From the NCBI GenBank assembly GCA_963726825.1, contig CAVSDT010000002.1, positions 1,364,001 to 1,428,000 on the forward strand: 64,000 nucleotides of DNA, written 5' to 3'. The notes below the pieces were generated by a model. The model was not told the DNA's origin. It ran no database searches and worked only from the letters and a program-made list of their open reading frames with translations. Position 1 is the first letter of the stretch; each line of letters starts with the position of its first letter. The DNA is from DATLGB01 sp963726825. GTDB lineage: Bacteria > Actinomycetota > Thermoleophilia > Solirubrobacterales > Solirubrobacteraceae. This document shows positions 7,646 to 15,989 of the stretch, one piece after another. The position numbers and the translations under genes are program-made.

Positions 7646-8506
7646 ATGCTGATCGGTGCCCACGTCTCCACGGCCGGCGGCCTTCCCAACGCCATCGAAC
7701 GCGGCGTCGAGCGCGGCTGCGACGCGATCCAGGTCTTCAACCAGTCGCCGCGGATGTGGAAGCCGACGACCTACTCCGACGAGGACTTCGCCGCCTTCCG
7801 AGCCGCCCGCGAGGCCTCGCCGATCGAGGCCGTGCTGATCCACTGCGTCTACCTCGTCAACTGCGCCTCGGAGGACCCGGAGCTGCGGGAGAAGTCGCTG
7901 AGAACGCTCACCCATGCGCTCCACGTCGGCGACGAGATCGGGGCCGTCGGCGTCGTGCTCCACGCCGGCTCGGCGCTCAAGGGCGAGGTCGCGCCGGCGA
8001 TCGAGCGCGCCGGCGAGGTCATCAAGGCGGCCCTGGACGCGACCGACCGGTGTCACCTGCACCTGGAGAACACGGCGGGGACCGGCGGGACGCTCGGGCG
8101 CTCCTTCGCCGAGCTGTCCGACCTGATCGCCGCCGGCGGCGGCGAGGAGCGGCTCGGCGCGTGCCTGGACTCCTGTCACCTGCTCGCCTCGGGCTACGAC
8201 GTGCGCTCGGCGGAGTCGATCGCCGGGGTCGTGGCCGACTTCGACCGCGAGGTCGGCCTCGACCGGCTTCGATCACTGCACGTCAACGACTCCGCGACCG
8301 CCCTGGGCTCCAACCGCGACCGGCACGCGCCGCTGGGCGAGGGGGAGATCGGCGCCGACGGCTGCGCCGCGTTCCTGTCCGAGCCGGCCTTCGACGGCCT
8401 TGCGACGATCTTCGAGGGCCCGGGCGTGCGTGGCAAGAACGTCGAGGCCGAGGACATCACGGTGATGCGCGACCTCCGTGCGCAGGGCCGGAAGGCCCGC
8501 GGGTAG
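7646..8506 (+). CDS. nfo: endonuclease IV (apurinic/apyrimidinic endonuclease)
   Basis: This 286-aa DNA repair nuclease of the AP endonuclease 2 / Nfo family cleaves the backbone 5-prime to abasic sites. Zinc-site segments of the TIM barrel are visible: IGAHVSTAGGL at the N-terminus, VVLHAGSALKG, LHLENTAGTGG, CLDSCHLLASGYD, HVNDSATALGSNRDRHAPLG, and IFEGPG near the end. Length is normal. It starts 27 nt from divergent gltX and shares the palindromic promoter region. The gene ends just before a strong stem-loop. Confidence 0.94.
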   Translation: MLIGAHVSTAGGLPNAIERGVERGCDAIQVFNQSPRMWKPTTYSDEDFAAFRAAREASPIEAVLIHCVYLVNCASEDPELREKSLRTLTHALHVGDEIGAVGVVLHAGSALKGEVAPAIERAGEVIKAALDATDRCHLHLENTAGTGGTLGRSFAELSDLIAAGGGEERLGACLDSCHLLASGYDVRSAESIAGVVADFDREVGLDRLRSLHVNDSATALGSNRDRHAPLGEGEIGADGCAAFLSEPAFDGLATIFEGPGVRGKNVEAEDITVMRDLRAQGRKARG

Positions 8507-8510
8507 GCGG

Positions 8511-8547
8511 ACTGGCGCCGCCGCCAGGGGGTGTCGGCGGCGCCGGT
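8511..8547 (+). terminator. GC-rich stem-loop after nfo
   Basis: GGCGCCGCCG (8514-8523) pairs with CGGCGGCGCC (8535-8544), extendable to 13 bp with one G-T pair, around an 11-nt loop. It begins 5 nt after the nfo stop. No T-run follows, so termination is inferred from position between convergent nfo and dnaE. The rest of the 219-bp gap repeats the loop sequence GCCAGGGGGT once more near 8560 and shows no gene. Confidence 0.6.
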
Positions 8548-8725
8548 CCTGAGCGCTTCTGCCAGGGGGTCGGCTCGGACGGGGATGCTCCACACAGCTG
8601 GTGGCCGAGGCGTGTCCGTGAACGCTGCGGCCGCGCGCGGTCCCTGGTGTCGTCTACCGAAGGCTTGGTGCTCTTCTCACTGAACGAGACGGCGCCCGCG
8701 TTTCTGCCGCGGCCGCCTGAAGCGG

Positions 8726-11700
8726 TCAGCCGGCGACCCCGGCCGGCTCGCGCTCCGGGAGCGTGGCCTGGGCGACGAGGTGGCGCAGGGCGGTCTGGAG
8801 CTTGGGTGACGCGGTGACCTTGAACTCGTCGCCGAGCTTGAGGACGCGCTTGCCCTCGGAGGTCTGCAGCTCGAGGCGGACCTCGGACTCCCCCGGGTGC
8901 TCGGCGAGGACCTCGGCGAGGTCCTCGAACAGGGTCGCCGCGAGCCGGGTGGCGTCGAGGCCGAACACGAACGGCATGCTGGCGCGGGCCGCGCGCTCGG
9001 CCGCCGCGTTGCCCGCGGTCTCGATCTCGGCCTCGGTGGCGGTGAAGATCGTTGCCTCCGAGACGAGGACGCAGACCTTGCCGCCGTCCATGTGGTCGAC
9101 GCGGCCCTTGACGATGACGATCGCGTCCTCCGCCAGCGCGTCGCCGCAGGACTCGATGCCCTTCTCGAACACGCGCAGCTCGATCTGGCTCTCGAGGTCG
9201 TCGATGGTGACGAACATCATCTGCGACCCCGAGCGGGTGCGGATCTTCTTGGCCGCGGCCACCATGCCGCCGACCTTGACCCATTCCTGGCTCTTGCGCT
9301 GCGCGACGTCGGCCAACGAGCAGTCCGTCTTGGCCCGCAGGACCTCGCGGACGGCCTTGAGCGGATGCTCGGAGATGAACAGCCCGACGGACTCCTTCTC
9401 CAGCGCGAGCAGGTCCTGGCGATCGAACTCGTCGATCGGCGTCGGCGGATAGGCAGGCTTGGCCGCCCCGGCACCGGAGCCGTCGTCGCCGAAGCCGGCG
9501 AGATCGAAGATGCTCGACTGGCCGATCTGGGCGTCCTGCTGGGCCTTCTGCCCGGCGGCCTGCGCGGCCTCCAGCACCTCGAGCATGCCCTTGCGGGTCG
9601 CGCCGGTGGACCCGAAGGCGCCGCACTTGATCAGCGCCTCCATCGCCTTCTTGTTCACCGTGCGCGAGTCGACGCGCTCGCAGAAGTCCCAGATCGAGGT
9701 GAAGGGCGCGCCGGCGACGCCGTTGGCGTCCTCCCGGGCGTGCTTGATCGCCTCGACCGCCGCGTAGCCGACGCCCTTGACGGCGTCCAGGCCGAAGCGG
9801 ATGTTGCCGTCGACCACCATGAACTCGTGGTCGGAGAGGTTGACGTCCGGCGGCAGGATCTCCATCCCCATCTGCTCCGCCTGCGCGACGAAGAACGGGA
9901 CCTTGTCCTTCGTGTCCATGACGGACGAGATCAGGGCCGCCATGTACTCGGCGGGGTAGTTGGCCCGCAGCCAGGCGGTGCGGTAGGAGATCAGCGCGTA
10001 GCAGGCCGCGTGGGACTTGTTGAAGGAGTAGTCGGCGGCCTTCTCGTTGGTCTGCCACAGCGTCTCGATCGTCGCCTCGGCGACGCCGGACGCGCGACAG
10101 CCCTCGAAGAACTTCGGCCGCAGTGCGGCCATCGCCTCGCGGTTCTTCTTGCCGATCGCCTTGCGCAGGTCGTCCGCCTGCGCCCCCGAGAAGCTCGCGA
10201 GCTCCTTCGAGATCTGCATCGACTGCTCCTGGTACAGGATCACGCCCTTGGTCGACTCGATGATCGACCGCAGGCGCTCGTCCAGGAACGTGATGCTCTC
10301 GGGGTTGCGCTTGCCCCGCGCGTACGCGGGGATCTGGTCCATGGCGCCGGGACGGTAGAGCGCCACGAGGGCGACGAGGTCGTCGAACTCCGTCGGCTCG
10401 ACCTTCTTGAGCGCTTCGCGCATGCCCTCGGACTCGAACTGGAACACCCCGATGGAATCGCCCGCGGCGAGCATCCGGTAGGTCTTCTCGTCGTCGAGCG
10501 CGAGCGTCGACATGTCGGGCCGCTCCCCGCTGGAGCGCTCGATGATGTCGAGCGCGTCCTCGATCACGTCGAGGTTGCGCAGACCGAGGAAGTCCATCTT
10601 GAGCAGGCCGAGCTCCTCGATCGGCTTCATCGAGTACTGCGTCACCGTGCGGCGGATCTTGTTGCCCTTGTCGTCCGTCCCGCCGTCGGCCAGCTGCAGC
10701 GGGGCGATCTCGGTGAGCGGGCGGTCGGAGATGACGACCGCCGCCGCATGGATCGACGCGTTGCGGACGATGCCCTCGAGGCCCTGGGCGACGTCGATGA
10801 TCTTCTTCGCGTCGGGGTCGCGGCCGACCTCCTTCGCGAGGTCCTCGCCCTCACGCAGGCAGTCCTCGAAGCTCGGCGACCGGCCCATGATCGGGTCGGG
10901 GATGAGCTTGGAGAGCATGTCCCCCTTGCCGTAGTCGTAGCCGAGGACCCGGGCGGCGTCGCGCGTGGCCGCGCGGGGGAACATCTTGCCGAAGGTGATG
11001 ATCTGGGCGACGCGCTCGGTGCCGTACTTCTCCACGACGTAGCGCATGACGCGCTCCCGGCCGCGGACGGAGAAGTCGATGTCGATGTCGGGCATCGACA
11101 CGCGCTCGGGGTTGAGGAAGCGCTCGAAGAGCAGGTCGTAGCGCAGCGGGTCCAGGTCGGTGATGCGCAGGCAGTACGCCACGAGCGAGCCGGCGGCGGA
11201 GCCGCGGCCCGGGCCGACGGCGACCCCGTTGGCCTTCGCCCAGGCGATGAAGTCCCAGACGATGAGGAAGTAGCCGCAGTAGCCCATCCGCTCGATCACG
11301 CCGAGCTCCATGTCCATGCGCTCGATCGCCTCGGCCGGCGGCGGGTCGCCGTAGCGCTCGCGCAGGCCGTCCATGACGAGCGCGCGCAGGTACTCCGGCT
11401 CCTCCATCCCGTCCGGGCAGGGGAAGCGCGGGATCAGGATGCGGCCGAGCTCGATGTCGACGTTGCAGCGCTCGGCGATCTCGAGGCTCGTCGGCATCGC
11501 CTCGGGCCAGGCGGCGAACTGCTGCGCCATCTCCTCTGAGCTCTTGAGGTAGAACTCGTTGGTGTCGAAGGACATCTTCGGCGCGTCGAGCGTGCTCTTG
11601 GTCTGCACGCACAGCAGGGCCGCGTGGTTGTTGAAGTCCTCCCGGCGCAGGTAGTGCACGTCGGCGGTGCCGACGACCTTGCCGCCCATCTCGTGGGCGA

Positions 11701-12277
11701 GCCTGGCGATGCCGTCGTTGACGACGTCCTGCTCGGCGATGCCGTTCTTCTGCAGCTCGAAGTAGACGTCCTCGGGGCCGAAGACCTGGACGAGGTCGTC
11801 CAGGTGCGCGCGGGCCTCGTCGAGCCGGCCGTCGACGATGCGCCGGCTCGAGCGGGAGGCGAGGCAGCCGGTGAGGGCGATGACGCCGTCCGCGTGACGC
11901 GACAGCAGCTCCATGTCGATGCCCGGCTTGCCGCGGTGCAGGCCCTCGAGGTAGCCCAGCGAGGAGAGCTTGACGAGGTTGCGGTAGCCCGCGTCGTTCT
12001 CGGCCAGGAGCGTCAGGTGGTTGCGCTCGACCTTGCCCTCGTGCACGTGCCGGTCGTCGACGAAGTACGCCTCGAAGCCGATGATCGGCTTCACGTCGTG
12101 CTTCTTGGCGGCCTTGACCATCTCGATGGCGCCGTTCATGACGCCGTGGTCGGTCAGGCCGATGGCGGGCTGATCGAGCGCCGCCGCGCGGGCGGCGAGG
12201 GCGTCGATCTTGCAGGCACCGTCCAGCAGCGAGTACTCGGAGTGGACGTGCAGATGGGCACAGGACGCGGGGCTCAC
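8726..12277 (-). CDS. dnaE: DNA polymerase III alpha subunit
   Basis: This 1183-aa replicative polymerase is DnaE type. The N-terminal PHP domain keeps the metal-binding HLHVHSEYSLLDG motif with both histidines. Such intact PHP sites are associated with proofreading exonuclease in mycobacterial DnaE1 and Thermus, unlike E. coli. The palm catalytic Asp pair is in PDIDIDF near residues 395-401. The C-terminal part contains the helix-hairpin-helix and OB-fold (VGGMVAAAKKIRTRSG) typical of DnaE. The GTG at 12277 was chosen from the family start, 9 nt after a TAGGTT box. It is last in the long minus-strand run and follows the coiled-coil gene by 133 nt. Confidence 0.97.
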   Translation of the reverse strand: MSPASCAHLHVHSEYSLLDGACKIDALAARAAALDQPAIGLTDHGVMNGAIEMVKAAKKHDVKPIIGFEAYFVDDRHVHEGKVERNHLTLLAENDAGYRNLVKLSSLGYLEGLHRGKPGIDMELLSRHADGVIALTGCLASRSSRRIVDGRLDEARAHLDDLVQVFGPEDVYFELQKNGIAEQDVVNDGIARLAHEMGGKVVGTADVHYLRREDFNNHAALLCVQTKSTLDAPKMSFDTNEFYLKSSEEMAQQFAAWPEAMPTSLEIAERCNVDIELGRILIPRFPCPDGMEEPEYLRALVMDGLRERYGDPPPAEAIERMDMELGVIERMGYCGYFLIVWDFIAWAKANGVAVGPGRGSAAGSLVAYCLRITDLDPLRYDLLFERFLNPERVSMPDIDIDFSVRGRERVMRYVVEKYGTERVAQIITFGKMFPRAATRDAARVLGYDYGKGDMLSKLIPDPIMGRSPSFEDCLREGEDLAKEVGRDPDAKKIIDVAQGLEGIVRNASIHAAAVVISDRPLTEIAPLQLADGGTDDKGNKIRRTVTQYSMKPIEELGLLKMDFLGLRNLDVIEDALDIIERSSGERPDMSTLALDDEKTYRMLAAGDSIGVFQFESEGMREALKKVEPTEFDDLVALVALYRPGAMDQIPAYARGKRNPESITFLDERLRSIIESTKGVILYQEQSMQISKELASFSGAQADDLRKAIGKKNREAMAALRPKFFEGCRASGVAEATIETLWQTNEKAADYSFNKSHAACYALISYRTAWLRANYPAEYMAALISSVMDTKDKVPFFVAQAEQMGMEILPPDVNLSDHEFMVVDGNIRFGLDAVKGVGYAAVEAIKHAREDANGVAGAPFTSIWDFCERVDSRTVNKKAMEALIKCGAFGSTGATRKGMLEVLEAAQAAGQKAQQDAQIGQSSIFDLAGFGDDGSGAGAAKPAYPPTPIDEFDRQDLLALEKESVGLFISEHPLKAVREVLRAKTDCSLADVAQRKSQEWVKVGGMVAAAKKIRTRSGSQMMFVTIDDLESQIELRVFEKGIESCGDALAEDAIVIVKGRVDHMDGGKVCVLVSEATIFTATEAEIETAGNAAAERAARASMPFVFGLDATRLAATLFEDLAEVLAEHPGESEVRLELQTSEGKRVLKLGDEFKVTASPKLQTALRHLVAQATLPEREPAGVAG

Positions 12278-12286
12278 TTGGGGGAG

Positions 12287-12292
12287 AACCTA
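12287..12292 (-). promoter_or_regulatory. putative -10 box of dnaE
   Basis: On the minus strand TAGGTT lies 9 nt before the dnaE GTG, with no Shine-Dalgarno sequence between them. This matches the TANNNT-to-start arrangement seen before other genes here and suggests a leaderless dnaE transcript separate from the upstream operon. The rest of the 133-bp gap (12278-12410) shows only a weak GC hairpin. Confidence 0.4.
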
Positions 12293-12410
12293 GACGCGGC
12301 TCCGGACGGCTCGGGCCCATCCGAGCGTCACCTCCCGGACGGGGGCGGGCCGGTCCCGCAAACAGCGGAGAACGGTTCGCGGCGGGTCCGCCCGTGACGG
12401 ATCCGGCGGG

Positions 12411-15113
12411 TCAGGCCGGGGGCACCCCGAGGCGTCGCGCCCACTCGCGCAAGGCCGTCAGGGCGACGTGCTCGTACGGCGAGGCGGGCGGTCCCTCGGC
12501 GGCCAGCAACGCGTGGAAGCCGGCTCGGTCCATGCTGATCTCGGCGTCCGGGGCCGGACCGTCGTCGTCGTCGGCGGCGAGGCCACCGCCGTCGCGGGCG
12601 CGCAGCAGGACCCCGACCCCGTCGACGGTGATCCGGACGGCGAAGGTCTCGCCGCGCGTCCACGCCGGCGGCACGGCGTAGGCGAAGGCGCGCAGGGCGA
12701 GGGCCGGCTCGAGGTCGGCGCCCGCGCGGACGAGGTCGGGGAGCGTCGCGTCACCGGTGACGGCCCGCAGGAGCCGGCGCGCGCGGCGCCGGCCGCGGGT
12801 CGCGCGCAGGACGCCGTGGCGACGGGGCCGGTGGCCGACGCCGGCGAGCGTCTCGGCGAGGGTGACGGCGTTGGTGGACACGGCGATCCGCGCCGCGCTG
12901 CGGCCGCGCGGCGTCCCGACCGTCTCGAGGGTCGTCCGGTCGGCCGTGACGTCGAGCGCCAGGGTGCCGTCGAGCTCGTCGAGCGTGAGATCCAGCGTCG
13001 TGGGCTCATCGAGCGCGGCGCGGAGGCCCGTCGCGAGGCCGGCCAGGAGCCTGGCCGCAGCCTCCGGGTCGTCGTGGGCGAGCTTGACGAGGCCGCCGCG
13101 CAAGGGCGGGTACGTGCGCCGCCCCTGCCCGCGTGCGAGGTCCCCGGGGAGGGCGGCGGGGCCGGGTGTGATGGTGGGGCGCCGGCGGGGGGCCACCGGA
13201 GCGGGCGCAGGCTCGGCGTCGGCGGGGCCGCGCTCGGCGTCCTGACGATCGGCGGGCGCCTCCGCGTCCTCGGCGCCGGCCTCGTCCGGCGGATCCGGCG
13301 CGGCCGCCGGCTGCGGATGGGCGTCGCGCAGGGCGGCGGCGGCGGCCTCGAGGTCCGCCACGAGGCGGCCGGGCGGGGGCGGAGTGGCGGCGCGGCGCTC
13401 GGCAGCCAGGCGGACCTGCTCGGCGGCGCGGGCGATCACGTCGGCGGGGGCTGCGACCGGGCCGGGCGTCTGCGGGGACGACACGCGCTGCGCCGTCTCG
13501 CTCGGCGGGGGTGCGTCTGCCGCCGGCGCGGGGCCGGTGGCCTCGGCGAGCTGGGCGCGGACCGCGGCCAGCTCCGCCTCGAGCGCGGCGACGCGGGCGG
13601 GGTCGGTGCCGGCGGTCGCGACGGCCGCGGCCTGGCGCTGGGCCCTGGCCGCGAGGGCGGAGGCCAGCGCGGCCTCGCGGGCGGTCTCGGCGCGGCGCAG
13701 GGCGGCGTCGGCGCGCGCGACCTCCGCACGCATGGCGTCCACCTCGGCGGCCTGCTCGGCGTTGCGGGCGGCCTCCGCCTGGGCGACGCCGAGGCGCTCG
13801 GCCGCGGCCAGCGCCGCCGTCTCCGCCGCCTCGCGCACGGCGGACAGCTCGGCCGCGTGGGCGGCCTGGACGCGCGTGGCCTCGTCGCGGGCCGCGGCCA
13901 GCTCGGCCTCCAGGATCCCGATCCGCTGGCGCGCCTCGCGCAGCTCGGCGACGCGCTCGGTGAAGCGGCGGCGGGTCTCGTCGTGCGCCGCGTGGGCGCC
14001 GGCGGTCTCGGCGCGCTGGTGCTCGAGCGCGACACGGGCGCTGTCGCGCTCGGCGGCGATCTGCGTCGCCTCGGCGCGAGCGGCGTCGGTGGCGGCGCGC
14101 AGGCCGTCGAGATCGCGCACGAGCGTGACGAGGGCGACGCGATCGGCGGCGGCCTCGACGTCGCGGGTGCGGCGCAGGACGAGCTGCTCGTGCAGCTCGG
14201 CCCGGAGGCCGTCCACCTCGGCGACGGCCTCGGTCAGCGCCTGGGTCAGTGCGGCGGCGCGGCGCTCGGCCTCGTCGTCGGGCTGCTGGGCGGCGGTCTC
14301 GGCACGCAGGGCGTCGACCTCGGCCTGGCGTTCGGCGAGGGCGCGCTCGAGCGCGCTCTCCCGCGGGCTGGGCTCGGCCGGGACACGGGGTTCGGTGCGG
14401 GCCCGCAGCGTGTCCCGCTCGGCGCGGGCGGCCTCGAGGTCCTGTGCGAGCGCGGCGGACCGCAGCTCGAGCGCCTCGATCGCGTGCATCGCGTTGCGGG
14501 CCATGTCGGCGTGGATCTTCGCGGCGGCCTCCGCGCGGCCGGCCCGGCGCTCGGCCAGCACCGCGCGGTCGACGACGTCCGCGCCCGCGTCGTCGGGCTC
14601 GGGGGGCGCAGGTCTGCCCGCAGACGCCGCCCCGGGATCGGACGGCGCGGCATCCGCGGGCGCCGGGGTGCCCGGCGTCTGCGCATCATCGGCGGGCCCC
14701 GGGGCTGCGGCGGGCGACGGCTCGACCTCCGGCGGCGCCTGCACCACCGACAGGTGCGGCGGGGCGGCGTCGGGGGCCTCTGCGGTCGCGGGCCCCGGCC
14801 CGAGCGTCCCGAGCGCCCACCGCTCACCCGACGGCCAGACGGCGGTCAGCGACGTCGCCGCCAGGGCGACGGCGGCCTCGACGACGTAGGCGCCCCGCCA
14901 GCCGTCGCCGCTCGCCGTGGCGGTGTCGGGAAGCGAGTCGTAGGTCCGCTCGTCCTCGGGCCCGGTGACGACGAGGCGGGGCAGGATGGCGGTGGCATCG
15001 GCCGGGCGGGTGCCCTGGACGCGCACGATGCCGCTGCGCGCACCGGACGGCAGCCAGTCGACGTCGTCGACGGTCACGCCCTCGGGCGCGCGCTGGGAAC
15101 CGGATTCACCCAT
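12411..15113 (-). CDS. large Ala-rich coiled-coil protein, function unknown
   Basis: This is a 900-aa protein with no family I can name. Residues 1-120 look like a small beta-rich domain. Residues 125-180 are a Pro/Ala/Asp-rich linker. Residues about 185-510 are a long heptad-like coiled coil rich in Ala, Glu and Arg, with many EAELAAARDEA-like blocks. Residues 515-650 are again Pro/Ala-rich and disordered-looking. Residues about 660-900 form an alpha/beta region; segments such as DLTLDELDGTLALDV and PDAEISMDRAGFHALLA resemble SCP2-like sterol-carrier folds, tentatively two copies. There is no membrane segment. It sits between a cyclase/small-membrane-protein pair and dnaE on the same strand. 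A structural or scaffold role is possible but unproven. Confidence 0.75.
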   Translation of the reverse strand: MGESGSQRAPEGVTVDDVDWLPSGARSGIVRVQGTRPADATAILPRLVVTGPEDERTYDSLPDTATASGDGWRGAYVVEAAVALAATSLTAVWPSGERWALGTLGPGPATAEAPDAAPPHLSVVQAPPEVEPSPAAAPGPADDAQTPGTPAPADAAPSDPGAASAGRPAPPEPDDAGADVVDRAVLAERRAGRAEAAAKIHADMARNAMHAIEALELRSAALAQDLEAARAERDTLRARTEPRVPAEPSPRESALERALAERQAEVDALRAETAAQQPDDEAERRAAALTQALTEAVAEVDGLRAELHEQLVLRRTRDVEAAADRVALVTLVRDLDGLRAATDAARAEATQIAAERDSARVALEHQRAETAGAHAAHDETRRRFTERVAELREARQRIGILEAELAAARDEATRVQAAHAAELSAVREAAETAALAAAERLGVAQAEAARNAEQAAEVDAMRAEVARADAALRRAETAREAALASALAARAQRQAAAVATAGTDPARVAALEAELAAVRAQLAEATGPAPAADAPPPSETAQRVSSPQTPGPVAAPADVIARAAEQVRLAAERRAATPPPPGRLVADLEAAAAALRDAHPQPAAAPDPPDEAGAEDAEAPADRQDAERGPADAEPAPAPVAPRRRPTITPGPAALPGDLARGQGRRTYPPLRGGLVKLAHDDPEAAARLLAGLATGLRAALDEPTTLDLTLDELDGTLALDVTADRTTLETVGTPRGRSAARIAVSTNAVTLAETLAGVGHRPRRHGVLRATRGRRRARRLLRAVTGDATLPDLVRAGADLEPALALRAFAYAVPPAWTRGETFAVRITVDGVGVLLRARDGGGLAADDDDGPAPDAEISMDRAGFHALLAAEGPPASPYEHVALTALREWARRLGVPPA

Positions 15114-15155
15114 TGCGCCCCCATGCTCCCAGACCGCCCGGCGTTCGGCGGGTGA

Positions 15156-15323
15156 CTACGCCCCGCGCGACCTCCCGGCGACGACCGCCACACCGACGAT
15201 GGCGGCCACCACACCGGCTGCGAGCACCGGACGGGGCGTGTACGTCGGGCCGTACTTGCGCCTGAGGAACACCTTCGCGCCCTTCACGACCAGGAAACCA
15301 ACGGCTCTGTAGAACATCGTCAT
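15156..15323 (-). CDS. small single-pass membrane protein
   Basis: This 55-aa protein reads MTMFYRAVGF at its start and ends in GRSRGA. A basic segment (KVFLRRKYG) precedes one hydrophobic helix (VLAAGVVAAIVGVAVVA, residues 33-49), giving an Nin-Cout single-pass prediction. Its ATG overlaps the stop of the upstream class III cyclase as ATGA, the usual sign of coupled translation in this genome, which is strong support that it is real. The coiled-coil gene follows 42 nt later. I recognise no family. A role in anchoring or modulating the cyclase is an inference from coupling. Confidence 0.7.
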   Translation of the reverse strand: MTMFYRAVGFLVVKGAKVFLRRKYGPTYTPRPVLAAGVVAAIVGVAVVAGRSRGA

Positions 15324-15976
15324 CCACTACCCCAGGTGTCGGCCGCTATGCCCTCGACCGTGAACACCTTCGTCCCAGCCGGCGTGCCCTTGCCGGCCAG
15401 ACGCCACCGGCGCTTGGTCCGCACGTCGCCCGAGAGCCGCTCGCAGACGGCGTCGGAGACCAGCACCTCGCCCGGCTTGGCGGCGTCGGCGACGCGGGCG
15501 GCGACGTTGACGTCGACGCCGAGGTAGTCGCGCCCGATCCGGCGCGGGCGCCCGACGTGGATGCCCGCCCGCTGGCGCGGCGCGTGGTCTCCGACGCGCA
15601 CCGCGGCGACCGCGTCGCGCGCCTCCAGGGCGCCCAGCACGGCCTCGTCGACGGTCAGGAACGTCGCCATCAGCCCGTCGCCGAGCCGCTTGACGACGCG
15701 GCCGCCGTGGGCCTCGATCGCGGGCTCGGCCGCACCGCTGACCCGGCGCAGCAGCTCGACGGCCATCGTGTCCCCCACCTCGAGCGCCCAGGTCGAGTAG
15801 TCGGCGAGATCGGTGAAGAGCACCGCCAGCTCGCGATCACCGCGGCCGCGGCCCTGCGCCTCAGACAGCGACTGCCAGACCTGCAGCGCCCCGGAGGCCG
15901 CCACGCGGGCGACGACGGGCGCGCTGCGCACCGCCGCGCGCAGCCGGCCCTCGTCCTCCTCCGCGTCCTCGCCCAC
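15320..15976 (-). CDS. class III adenylate/guanylate cyclase catalytic protein
   Basis: This 218-aa protein is essentially one cyclase homology domain after an N-terminal helix of about 45 residues. Metal-binding aspartates lie in AVLFTDLADYSTW and RLGDGLMATF, and the transition-state region reads GVDVNVAARV. The substrate-specifying Lys and Asp are not obvious, so cAMP versus cGMP is undecided and inactivity cannot be excluded. There is no membrane or sensor domain in the protein itself. However, the next gene, overlapping its stop by 4 nt, encodes a small membrane protein that could tether it. It follows argG by 13 nt in the same direction. Confidence 0.85.
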   Translation of the reverse strand: MGEDAEEDEGRLRAAVRSAPVVARVAASGALQVWQSLSEAQGRGRGDRELAVLFTDLADYSTWALEVGDTMAVELLRRVSGAAEPAIEAHGGRVVKRLGDGLMATFLTVDEAVLGALEARDAVAAVRVGDHAPRQRAGIHVGRPRRIGRDYLGVDVNVAARVADAAKPGEVLVSDAVCERLSGDVRTKRRWRLAGKGTPAGTKVFTVEGIAADTWGSG

Positions 15977-15989
15977 GCGGTGTCTCGCC

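Noticed and set aside
8511..8547. Riboswitch or attenuator reading of the stem-loop after nfo
   Set aside because: It lies between two convergent gene ends, so nothing downstream is available to regulate.
8507..8725. Possible gene between nfo and dnaE
   Set aside because: Frames here are extensions of shadows; the gap holds a stem-loop and a short repeat only.
12468..15155. 895-codon plus-strand frame opposite the coiled-coil gene
   Set aside because: Gly/Arg-rich shadow without domains; the minus strand shows coiled-coil heptads and a proper ATG.
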